Source: Alphaproteobacteria bacterium
Lineage (GTDB): Bacteria; Pseudomonadota; Alphaproteobacteria; Rhodobacterales; Rhodobacteraceae
Direction: 5' to 3'
Length of the DNA: 5,713 bases
Assembly (NCBI GenBank): GCA_030830465.1
Contig: JAURMY010000352.1
Location: 1 to 5,713 of the forward strand
Shown: piece after piece, positions 1 through 5,713 of the stretch
Numbering within the stretch: position 1 is the stretch's first letter
How the letters are laid out: the number at the start of each line of letters is the position of its first letter
Program-made: the position numbers and the translations under genes
The notes under the pieces: model-generated
The model's input: only the letters and a program-made list of their open reading frames with translations
What the model was told of the DNA's origin: nothing
Databases searched by the model: none

Positions 1-583
1 CATAGTCGCGGCTGAAATCCTTGCGGTTCAGCATCAGGCGGAACCATAAGCCTTCTTGCATCGCGTAGATCGCGGAGGCGGTCTTGACGACATCAAGGTT
101 ATAGCCGGCCTCGGACTTGACGCCGGCAATTTCGGTTTCAAGGGCGGCGATATAGTCTTCGTCACGCGACCAGCCCAGTTGTTGCAAGGCGGGTTTGCCT
201 TTGGCCTCGGTCATCACGGAAAACCACGCCGCGACTTTGCGCGGGGTGCAGATTTTGCGGTCAAGATCAGCAAGGGCCAGGGCGCGCAGCCGCGCCGCCG
301 CATCCGGTCCGGCCTGGGCCAGCTGGCTTTTCCAGTTCTCGGCATATTCGGCGGAAAGATAGGTCAGGGTTTCGACAAACAGCTTGTCCTTGCTTTCAAA
401 GTGAAAGTTGATGATGCCGCGGGACAGGTTCGCACCGTCAGCCACGTCGGCGATCGTGGTGGCGGAATAACCGCGCTTGGCAAGGCTGTCGATCGTTGCT
501 TGAATCAACTGGTCGCGGCGGACTTCTTTGGTGGCGCGCCGTCGGGTCGGTTCGGCTTTTTCCTGTTTGTCCAATACGGGCAC
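1..583 (-). CDS. BetI-like TetR-family transcriptional regulator (3' end cut by window edge)
   Basis: Translating the minus strand from a GTG at 583 gives 194 residues with no stop before the window edge; family members are about 195-210 aa, so only the last few residues should be missing. The N-terminal half is a classic TetR DNA-binding domain: helix 1 is around residues 22-37 and the helix-turn-helix around 43-62, containing TTIADVADGANLSRG and IINFHFESKDKLF. The C-terminal half resembles the BetI ligand domain, with AAWFSVMTEAKGKP at 118-131 and a late EGLWFRLML segment. The GTG start is chosen because an in-frame TAA (the stop of the methyltransferase gene) lies six codons upstream and an AGG-rich ribosome site (592-598) sits 8 nt before it. 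BetI proteins repress choline/glycine betaine genes and respond to choline; here no betA or betB is adjacent, so the ligand is probably another methylated amine (inference). It likely binds the palindrome at 1477-1486 and controls its own operon and the divergent one. The TetR assignment is firm and the BetI-like subgroup likely. Confidence 0.9.
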   Translation of the reverse strand, partial: MPVLDKQEKAEPTRRRATKEVRRDQLIQATIDSLAKRGYSATTIADVADGANLSRGIINFHFESKDKLFVETLTYLSAEYAENWKSQLAQAGPDAAARLRALALADLDRKICTPRKVAAWFSVMTEAKGKPALQQLGWSRDEDYIAALETEIAGVKSEAGYNLDVVKTASAIYAMQEGLWFRLMLNRKDFSRDY

Positions 584-591
584 GTTGGGGG

Positions 592-598
592 CCTGCCT
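592..598 (-). promoter_or_regulatory. Ribosome binding site deciding the GTG start of the BetI-like regulator
   Basis: Reading the minus strand, AGGCAGG directly follows the TAA stop of the methyltransferase gene and lies 8 nt before GTG at 583. No ATG is available between that in-frame stop and the conserved TetR domain, so this site supports the GTG start and suggests coupled translation from the upstream gene. Confidence 0.65.
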
Positions 599-1405
599 TT
601 ACTTAGGTTTGGTTGCGTAAAGATGGGTTGGGCAATGTTCGCCGCTGTCCAGCACAACCTGCATGGCGGTCCATGTCAGGATGTTCTTGTCAACATAGGC
701 CGAACCCACGGCTTCGGAAACTTTTTTGTAAAGTGGGCCTTTCAGCCGGTCCAGTTCAGCACGGGCAACCGCGCGGTACCAAGCATTGCGGTTCACGCTT
801 TTGGTGTTGGTCAGACCGGCGGCGGACATGGCGGATTTGTAGCGCGCAGCGGAGGCCATGCCAAAACTCAGCCCTTCCGCCTGAACATAGCGGGCCATTT
901 GCGGCGACATCGGCCCGTCATGGCTGGTCAGCCAGTCGCTGGCCACAAAGCAACCGCCCGGGCGAAGGATCCGGGCGATTTCAACAAACAGCGATTCCTT
1001 GTCGGCGACATGGATCAGCGCATCCTTGGAAAACACGATGTCAAAGCGGGCATCGGCGAACGGATAGGGGCCGGGGTCGCCCTTGATAAAGCGCGCCCTG
1101 TCGTCAAGCCCGGCGGCTTTGGCGCGGCTTTGGGCCAGTTCGACAACCGGGGTTTCAACATCGAATCCGGTGATGGACCTTAACGGGTAAGTCTTTGCCA
1201 GGAATAGGGTTATGCCGCCTGATCCACAGCCGATATCCAGCACGTCCTTGTCCCCGAAGTCGACATTTTCGACCACGCGGGCCACCTCATCCGGGCCGCC
1301 GGGCGACAGATATCCTTCGCCCCACAGCGCCTCGAGAAACCGGATCGCGGTGTCGTCATATTCAGGCTCGGCCGTATGGATATCAGTGCTGTTGTGCTGT
1401 TGCAT
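599..1405 (-). CDS. Class I SAM-dependent methyltransferase, phosphoethanolamine N-methyltransferase-like fold
   Basis: A 268-residue cytosolic protein. Motif [11 protein letters not shown], is at 55-64. The acidic residue after strand 2 is D82 (GFD), D110 lies in the adenine-binding loop (FIKGD), and FSKDALIH at 125-132 follows. Recalled from the Plasmodium phosphoethanolamine methyltransferase, the line-up is good: GEGYLSPGG (29-37) matches its GENYISSGG, Y16 matches catalytic Y19, and D128 and H132 match the amine-binding Asp and catalytic His. The residues that hold the phosphate group differ: E177 stands where that enzyme has R179, and L179 where it has Y181, while Y173 is kept. This suggests N-methylation of an amine without a phosphate (inference). 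The ATG at 1405 is chosen because GGAG lies 5 nt upstream and the conserved region begins soon after; the frame stays open to a TTG at 1465, but that extension would overlap the predicted promoter. It is first in an operon with the BetI-like regulator. Sarcosine/dimethylglycine-type methyltransferase is an alternative label. The fold is certain, the substrate unknown. Confidence 0.9.
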   Translation of the reverse strand: MQQHNSTDIHTAEPEYDDTAIRFLEALWGEGYLSPGGPDEVARVVENVDFGDKDVLDIGCGSGGITLFLAKTYPLRSITGFDVETPVVELAQSRAKAAGLDDRARFIKGDPGPYPFADARFDIVFSKDALIHVADKESLFVEIARILRPGGCFVASDWLTSHDGPMSPQMARYVQAEGLSFGMASAARYKSAMSAAGLTNTKSVNRNAWYRAVARAELDRLKGPLYKKVSEAVGSAYVDKNILTWTAMQVVLDSGEHCPTHLYATKPK

Positions 1406-1437
1406 CAGGGCTCCGCAGGGGTGCGATTTCGATTGGA

Positions 1438-1465
1438 AGTGTAGCCTGACTATTTTCAAACGCAA
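1438..1465 (-). promoter_or_regulatory. Candidate sigma-70-type promoter for the methyltransferase-regulator operon
   Basis: On the minus strand, TTGCGT (1460-1465) and TACACT (1438-1443) are separated by 16 nt, matching the -35 and -10 consensus at about 3 and 4 of 6 positions. Transcription would start near 1431, giving a leader of about 26 nt with GGAG before the ATG at 1405. The match is modest and rests on position as much as sequence. The palindrome at 1477-1486 lies just upstream of the -35. Confidence 0.35.
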
Positions 1466-1476
1466 GGAATTTTTGC

Positions 1477-1486
1477 TGAACGTTCA
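1477..1486. promoter_or_regulatory. Palindromic operator TGAACGTTCA, probable binding site of the BetI-like repressor
   Basis: TGAACGTTCA equals its own reverse complement over all 10 bp. It is followed by a further TTCAA half-site (1487-1491), and matched TT/AA pairs flank the core at 1472-1473 and 1490-1491. TetR-family dimers bind such short AT-flanked palindromes, and recalled BetI operators share a TTGAACGTTCAA-like core. It is the only perfect palindrome of this length I noticed in the divergent region, and it lies where one bound repressor could affect both operons. The palindrome is seen directly; the assignment to this regulator is inference. Confidence 0.6.
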
Positions 1487-1544
1487 TTCAATAAGGGTGG
1501 ACTTTGCGCGCGTTTTCATGTCAGGTTGATGCAGCACCACCTGT

Positions 1545-1573
1545 GGTTTGGGCCGCAAAACGGCCGTCAAACC
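1545..1573 (+). promoter_or_regulatory. Leader hairpin upstream of the first flavoprotein gene
   Basis: GGTTTG (1545-1550) plus GGCCG (1551-1555) can pair with CGGCC (1561-1565) and CAAACC (1568-1573). This makes an 11-bp stem with a CAAAA loop and a 2-nt GT bulge. It ends 13 nt before the AAAGG ribosome site of the gene starting at 1601. No U-run follows, so it is not an intrinsic terminator. It may stabilise the 5' end of the mRNA, modulate translation, or act as a second inverted-repeat DNA site. The pairing is seen directly; its role is unknown. Confidence 0.5.
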
Positions 1574-1586
1574 GGATCGGACAACG

Positions 1587-1591
1587 AAAGG
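1587..1591 (+). promoter_or_regulatory. Ribosome binding site deciding the ATG start at 1601
   Basis: AAAGG lies 9 nt before the ATG at 1601, and the Rossmann motif starts about 10 residues after that ATG, as is usual for the family. The frame is also open back to ATG 1529, but that start has only a weak AGG before it and would add a 24-residue extension with no visible family features. Confidence 0.65.
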
Positions 1592-1600
1592 CTATGGGAC

Positions 1601-3235
1601 ATGAACACGGCGGCACCCTCGGCTTATGATGTGATCGTGATCGGCGCGGGCCACAACGGTCTGGTCAACGCCTGTTATTTGCAGCGGGCCGGTCTGAAGG
1701 TTCTGGTGGTGGAAAAGAACGACTGGATTGGCGGGGCCGCGGTCAGCCGCCGGCTGGCCAAGGATGTGACCTATTCCAACTGCTCTTATGTCTGCAGCCT
1801 GTTTCGGCCGGAAATCATGCGTGACCTGGAATTGTCCAAGCACGGGCTTCAGGTCATCGCCTATGAGGGCGGGGCGGTGTTCACCCAGGATGGCGACTAT
1901 TTGGCCAGCTATCGCGATCATCACGCCCACCGGCGCGAGTTTGCCCGTCACAATGCCCGTGACGGCGAGGCCTATGAGCGCTACGCACGCGATGTCACCC
2001 GGCAGTGCCGGTTTATCCAGCCGCTTTTGATGCGCACGGCACCCGATCCCAGCACCCTGAAGGTGCGCGATCTGGGAGAGCTTTTGTATCTGGTGCGCAA
2101 GTTCAACGACCTGTCGCCCGAACTGATGGCCCAGACTTTGCGGTTCTGGACCATGTCGATCTCGGACTTTCTGGACGAGTATTTTGAAACCGATGTGATC
2201 AAGGCCAATCTGGCGATTTCAGGCATTATCGGCACCGCTTTGGGGCCGATGTCGCCGGGCACGTCTTATGTGTTGCTGCATCACTATATGGGCGAGGTGG
2301 ACGGGTCCGTCGGGGCCTGGGGCTATGCCCGGGGCGGCATGGGGGCGATCACCCAGGCCTTGGCGCGTTCGTTTGAGGCGTCGGGCGGCACGATCGTGAC
2401 CGAGGCGGCGGTGGACAAGGTTCTCGTCCGGGACGGCAAGGCAACCGGCGTTGTTCTGGAAGACGGGCGCGATTACCGCGCGGCAACCGTGGTGTCCAAT
2501 GCCGATGTGAAGCGGACCTTTTTGAAGCTGGTGCAGGAAACCGACCTGCCGGGCGCATTCGTGAAACAGGTGAAGAATTTCAAGATGCGCGGCTCCAGCG
2601 GCAAGGTGAACATCGCGCTTGACGGCATGCCGGATTTCCCGGCCCTGCCCAAGCACAGCACCTGTGTGCGCGGCGACATGCACTTTACCGACACGGTTGA
2701 GCGGATGGAGCGGGCCTATGACGACTGGAAGGACGGCACCTGGTCCAAAGACCCGTTTCTGGACATGATGATCCCAACAGCCCTTGACCCGACCATGGCC
2801 GAACCGGGCAAGCATTTCATGTCCTGTTTCGTTCAGTATTGTCCGCCCAAGGTCAATGGCGGTGACTGGACCGACGCACAGCGCGATGCCTTTGGCCAGA
2901 CGGTGATCAACCAGATCGCCGAATATTCGCCCGGTTTCAAAGACCGCATTCTGCATATGGAAGTGCGCACCCCGCGCGAACTTGAGGCCGAGGTCGGGCT
3001 GACCGAAGGCAATATTTTTCAGGGCGAACTGACCTTTGACCAGTTGCTGTTCAACCGACCGGTGCCCGGCTATGCCCAATATCGCAGCCCGGTCAGGGGG
3101 CTTTATATCTGTGGCTCCAGCACCCATCCCGGTGGTGGCGTGATGGGGGCGCCGGGGCGCAATGCGGCGCGGGAAATCCTGCGCGATCTGGCCAAACCCG
3201 CGGCCCATTTCAGCGAGGCCCATGATGTCCTTTGA
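1601..3235 (+). CDS. FAD-dependent oxidoreductase, PYROXD2/CrtI-like family (first of tandem pair)
   Basis: A 544-residue soluble flavoprotein with no signal peptide. The N-terminal FAD Rossmann motif is VIGAGHNGL with glycines at 15, 17 and 20; E38 ends strand 2 (LVVEKND) and G44-G45 follow. GGMGA is at 245-249. The C-terminal FAD-contact segment CGSSTHPGGGVMGAPGRN starts near residue 504, preceded by a NIFQGELTFDQL stretch that resembles human PYROXD2 as I recall it. Automatic pipelines often call such proteins phytoene desaturase, but no other carotenoid gene is present. In humans, PYROXD2 variants have been associated with methylamine levels (recalled), which fits an amine-oxidising role, but the reaction here is not known. 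It heads a plus-strand operon and overlaps the next gene, its paralogue, by about 11 nt. ATG 1601 is preferred over ATG 1529 on ribosome-site and domain grounds. Family membership is very sure; substrate and electron acceptor are unknown. Confidence 0.93.
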   Translation: MNTAAPSAYDVIVIGAGHNGLVNACYLQRAGLKVLVVEKNDWIGGAAVSRRLAKDVTYSNCSYVCSLFRPEIMRDLELSKHGLQVIAYEGGAVFTQDGDYLASYRDHHAHRREFARHNARDGEAYERYARDVTRQCRFIQPLLMRTAPDPSTLKVRDLGELLYLVRKFNDLSPELMAQTLRFWTMSISDFLDEYFETDVIKANLAISGIIGTALGPMSPGTSYVLLHHYMGEVDGSVGAWGYARGGMGAITQALARSFEASGGTIVTEAAVDKVLVRDGKATGVVLEDGRDYRAATVVSNADVKRTFLKLVQETDLPGAFVKQVKNFKMRGSSGKVNIALDGMPDFPALPKHSTCVRGDMHFTDTVERMERAYDDWKDGTWSKDPFLDMMIPTALDPTMAEPGKHFMSCFVQYCPPKVNGGDWTDAQRDAFGQTVINQIAEYSPGFKDRILHMEVRTPRELEAEVGLTEGNIFQGELTFDQLLFNRPVPGYAQYRSPVRGLYICGSSTHPGGGVMGAPGRNAAREILRDLAKPAAHFSEAHDVL

Positions 3236-4784
3236 TACAATCGTCATTGGTGCCGGTCATAACGGCCTGACAACCGCCACGGTTCTGGCAAAATCAGGCC
3301 GCAGGGTTCTGGTGCTGGAGGCCTCGGATCAGGTCGGCGGCATGGCGCAAACCGCGACTTTCGCGCCCGGCTTTCAGGCGTCAAGCGTCGCGCATGTCCT
3401 GAACCGGCTGGATCCGGCCACGGTGCGGGCATTGGACCTTTACCGGCATGGCCTGTCGGCAATGGATGTCAGCGTTCCGACCATCGCACTGGCGGCAAAA
3501 ACCGCGCCGTTGATCCTGAACGGCGGCTATGGCGAACAGGTTCTGGGGCTGGACGCCAAGAAAAGCGCCGACTGGCAGGCTCTGCGCCGGCGACTGATGT
3601 TTCAGGCGTCCTTGCTGGGCCGGTTCATCCCGGAAATTCCGGTTCAGCCCGGTGCTGCGTCTTTCGCCCAGAAATGGCCTGCGATCAAAGCCGCCCTGCG
3701 GCTGAAACTGGCCGGCAAGGACGAGATGCGCCAGTTCATGCGGATGATCCTGATGGCGGCGGCAGATGTGGCGGACGAGGACATCACCGACGACCGGCTG
3801 CTGGGTCTGCTGGCCTTTGACGCAACGCTGGGAATACATCTTGGGCCGCGCTCGCCGTCCTCGATGCTGGGGCTTTACAACCGGTTGGCCGGACAGGCGG
3901 CGGGCCTGCGGGGCGGACAGATCGTGCCCAAGGGGGGCATGGGGGCCGTGATGCAGGCGTTTCTTTCTGCCGCTGAAGGGGCGGGCGTCACGCTTCGCAC
4001 CGGCGCGAAAGTGGGTCGGATCACCGTTGAAGAAGGCCATGCAACCGGGGTTGAACTGACAGGGGGTGAAACCATCGCCGCGCGCGAGGTCGTGTCCGCG
4101 ATCCATCCGATGACGACCTTTCTGGATCTGGTCGGGCCAAGCGAACTGGATACGGGTTTTGTGCGCGATATCCGCAGCATCCGCAGCAAGGGCAATGTCA
4201 CGCGGATCAATCTGGCCCTGTCGCGGCCGCCGGAACTTGACGGCGTTGCCGCCCATCAGATGACCGCCAGATTCGTGGCGGCGCCGTCGATTGACCATGT
4301 TGAGCGGGCCTTTAATCCGTCAAAATATGGCGAATTGGCGAAAGCCCCCTGTTTTGAGTTTACCCTGCCCTCGGCCAGCGATCCGTCGATGGCGCCGGAC
4401 GGGGCCGCCACGCTTTCGATTGCGGTCAGCAACACGCCCTACTCCCTGAAGGGTGGATGGAAGCGTGGCGAAAAAACCCTGCTGAAATCCGTTCTGGAAC
4501 AGTTGGACACGCTGTCGCCGGGCCTGTCCGCTTCGGTTCAGGCCAGCGAAATCCTGACCCCGCCCGCGATTGAGGCACGGTTCAACGTGCCGGGCGGCCA
4601 CTGGCACCATGGCGAATTTCAGGTGGACCGGCTTTACGGTCTGCGTCCGGTCTTTGGTGCCGCCCATTACCGCGCCCCGGTTGCGGGTTTGTTCCTGACC
4701 GGTGCGGGCACCCATCCCGGCGGTGGTGTTTCCGGGGCGGCAGGCCTCAATGCAGCCAAGGCGGTTCTGGAGGCGGGCAAATGA
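3225..4784 (+). CDS. FAD-dependent oxidoreductase, PYROXD2/CrtI-like family (second of tandem pair)
   Basis: A 519-residue soluble paralogue of the preceding gene. The FAD Rossmann motif IVIGAGHNGL has glycines at 9, 11 and 14; E32 and G38-G39 complete the dinucleotide site. GGMGA is at 237-241, and the C-terminal segment TGAGTHPGGGVSGAAGLN starts near 492. Landmark order and spacing follow the first copy closely, yet the body is strongly diverged (for example NRLDPATVRAL here against SLFRPEIMRDL there). The two are therefore old duplicates or separately recruited members rather than a recent duplication. Two adjacent ATGs exist (3222 and 3225); 3225 is chosen because GAGG (3215-3218) is 6 nt before it and only 3 nt before the other. 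The start lies inside the end of the preceding gene and the stop overlaps the next start as ATGA, implying coupled translation. The pair could form a heteromer or carry out successive oxidations. Family is sure; substrate unknown. Confidence 0.92.
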   Translation: MSFDTIVIGAGHNGLTTATVLAKSGRRVLVLEASDQVGGMAQTATFAPGFQASSVAHVLNRLDPATVRALDLYRHGLSAMDVSVPTIALAAKTAPLILNGGYGEQVLGLDAKKSADWQALRRRLMFQASLLGRFIPEIPVQPGAASFAQKWPAIKAALRLKLAGKDEMRQFMRMILMAAADVADEDITDDRLLGLLAFDATLGIHLGPRSPSSMLGLYNRLAGQAAGLRGGQIVPKGGMGAVMQAFLSAAEGAGVTLRTGAKVGRITVEEGHATGVELTGGETIAAREVVSAIHPMTTFLDLVGPSELDTGFVRDIRSIRSKGNVTRINLALSRPPELDGVAAHQMTARFVAAPSIDHVERAFNPSKYGELAKAPCFEFTLPSASDPSMAPDGAATLSIAVSNTPYSLKGGWKRGEKTLLKSVLEQLDTLSPGLSASVQASEILTPPAIEARFNVPGGHWHHGEFQVDRLYGLRPVFGAAHYRAPVAGLFLTGAGTHPGGGVSGAAGLNAAKAVLEAGK

Positions 4785-5713
4785 CCTCGACAATAAAATT
4801 CAGCGATTTTGACAACGCGATCCCGCGCGATCAACGACTGGCGGGGCAGGACCATTTTGCCGAAATCCTGCGAAAATCCCCGTTTCACGACCGCCTGTCC
4901 GGCCAGATGAACGGCGGCCATTGGTATGACTGGGGCGGCTTTCACGCCCCCGACAACTTCGGCGACCCCGAGCTTGAATATTTCGCGATCCGCTCAACCG
5001 TATCGCTGTTTGATGTCTCGCCCATGGTCAAATACCGCATCACCGGCAAGGACGCCGAGCCGTTTCTGAACCGCCTGACCCTGCGCGATGTCGGCAAGCA
5101 GAAACCGGGCCGGGTGACCTATACCGCCTGGTGCGACGACCATGGCCGCGTGCTGGATGACGGTACGTTGTTCCGTCTGGGCAAGAACGATTTCCGCCTG
5201 TGCTGTCAGGAACGTCATCTGCCCTGGTTGCAGGACAGCGCGCTGGGATATGCGGTTTCCATTGCCGAGGAAACCGAACAGATTGCCGGTTTGTCCCTGC
5301 AAGGCCCGGTTTCGGCGGCGTTGTTGAAGGACGCGGGTTTTGCGGTCGATATGTTGAAACCGTTTGATCTGGCGACCTTTCCGCATGAAACCGGGCAGGT
5401 CATGATTTCACGCACCGGGTTCACCGGCGATCTGGGCTATGAGCTTTGGGTCGCTTGCGATCTTGCCCTTTCCTTGTGGGACCGGTTATGGGCGTATGCG
5501 CCCGCCCACCGGATGCGCGCGATCGGCTATCAGGCCCTCAATCAGGCACGGATCGAGACCGGGTTTATCGTGGCCAATGCAGATTTCGTCACCGCCGAAC
5601 AGGCCTTGCGTGAAAACCGCACCCGTCAACCCGATGAAATCGGTTTGGGCTGGATGGTCAACATGACCAAAGGCCATTTCAACGGCAAGCGGGCCATTGC
5701 CGAGGCGCGGCGG
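4781..5713 (+). CDS. GcvT-like folate-dependent aminomethyltransferase/demethylase (3' end cut by window edge)
   Basis: The first 311 residues of a protein that is usually about 370-390 aa in this family, so about the last 60-80 residues lie beyond the window. Visible landmarks are SLFDVSPMVKYRITG (75-89); GRVLDDGTLFRL with D126-D127 where GcvT proteins keep the catalytic, folate-contacting Asp; RTGFTGDLGYELWV (211-224); and QARIETG (255-261) with R257 and E259 matching the usual R-x-E. About 60 residues precede the core, with NGGHWYDWGGFHAPDN near 46-61, resembling stand-alone relatives such as DMSP demethylase DmdA rather than the glycine-cleavage T protein. No gcvH or gcvP is adjacent. Such proteins move a methyl or methylene group from an amine (or sulfonium compound) to tetrahydrofolate. 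Beside two flavoproteins, the likeliest job is capturing the one-carbon unit released on N-demethylation, giving a methyl- or methylene-folate (inference). The ATG overlaps the preceding stop as ATGA. Superfamily sure, substrate unknown. Confidence 0.92.
   Translation, partial: MTSTIKFSDFDNAIPRDQRLAGQDHFAEILRKSPFHDRLSGQMNGGHWYDWGGFHAPDNFGDPELEYFAIRSTVSLFDVSPMVKYRITGKDAEPFLNRLTLRDVGKQKPGRVTYTAWCDDHGRVLDDGTLFRLGKNDFRLCCQERHLPWLQDSALGYAVSIAEETEQIAGLSLQGPVSAALLKDAGFAVDMLKPFDLATFPHETGQVMISRTGFTGDLGYELWVACDLALSLWDRLWAYAPAHRMRAIGYQALNQARIETGFIVANADFVTAEQALRENRTRQPDEIGLGWMVNMTKGHFNGKRAIAEARR

Noticed and set aside
56..1183. Long plus-strand open frame (375 codons) opposite the regulator and methyltransferase
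   Set aside because: It is antisense to two genes with clear family motifs, spans their junction, and its translation is Gly/Ala/Arg-rich without recognisable domains; a GC-bias shadow.
1536..1547. Inverted repeat ACCAC-CT-GTGGT as a second operator
   Set aside because: Short, with a 2-nt centre, and no resemblance to the TGAACGTTCA site; kept only as a possible alternative pairing to the adjacent hairpin.
1545..1580. Intrinsic terminator in the divergent region
   Set aside because: The stem is GC-rich but is followed by GGATCGG rather than a T-run, and it lies just before a start codon.
2219..3247. Long minus-strand open frame (342 codons) inside the first flavoprotein gene
   Set aside because: Antisense to a well-supported FAD enzyme, with His/Gly/Arg-rich low-information translation and no conserved motif.
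3381..4298. Minus-strand open frame (305 codons) inside the second flavoprotein gene
   Set aside because: Antisense shadow of a well-supported gene; no domain visible and no credible ribosome site considered.
1601..4784. Carotenoid pathway (phytoene desaturase pair)
   Set aside because: The CrtI-like label fits only at superfamily level; the C-terminal motifs look PYROXD2-like, and no crtB, crtE or other carotenoid gene is in the window.
4781..5713. Glycine cleavage system T protein (gcvT)
   Set aside because: The core motifs are shared, but there is an N-terminal extension, no gcvH or gcvP follows within the window, and the neighbours are amine-type flavoproteins; a stand-alone folate-dependent relative fits better.

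Overview
The window reads as a compact, GC-rich stretch of an alphaproteobacterial chromosome. The protein families, codon use and short intergenic gaps fit a Rhodospirillales or Thalassospira-like marine or soil bacterium, but no taxonomic marker is present, so the genus is a guess. It holds five genes in two divergent operons around one control region of about 195 bp. I see no RNA genes, insertion sequences, CRISPR arrays or intrinsic terminators.

Leftward operon (minus strand, 1405 down to 1): a class I SAM-dependent methyltransferase of the phosphoethanolamine N-methyltransferase fold, followed 15 nt later by a BetI-like TetR-family regulator. The regulator begins with GTG and runs off the left edge, nearly complete. 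Rightward operon (plus strand, 1601 to 5713): two tandem FAD-dependent oxidoreductases of the PYROXD2 / CrtI-like family (often annotated 'phytoene desaturase'), then a stand-alone GcvT-like, folate-dependent methyl (C1) transferase that runs off the right edge. The three rightward genes overlap: the first pair by about 11 nt, the second by an ATGA. They look translationally coupled.

The divergent region (1406-1600) holds a perfect 10-bp palindrome, TGAACGTTCA, with an extra half-site beside it. This is the kind of site a BetI/TetR dimer binds, so the regulator probably controls both operons. A strong imperfect hairpin (1545-1573) lies just upstream of the first flavoprotein.

Working model (inference): an inducible system for a small N-methylated amine or betaine-like compound. 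One or both flavoproteins would oxidise an N-methyl or secondary/tertiary amine, and the GcvT-like protein would pass the released one-carbon unit to tetrahydrofolate. The methyltransferase would methylate the same or a related amine, and the BetI-like repressor would sense a quaternary or methylated amine. No substrate can be read from the sequence. The set does not match a pathway I can name, and it is the most interesting thing in the window.
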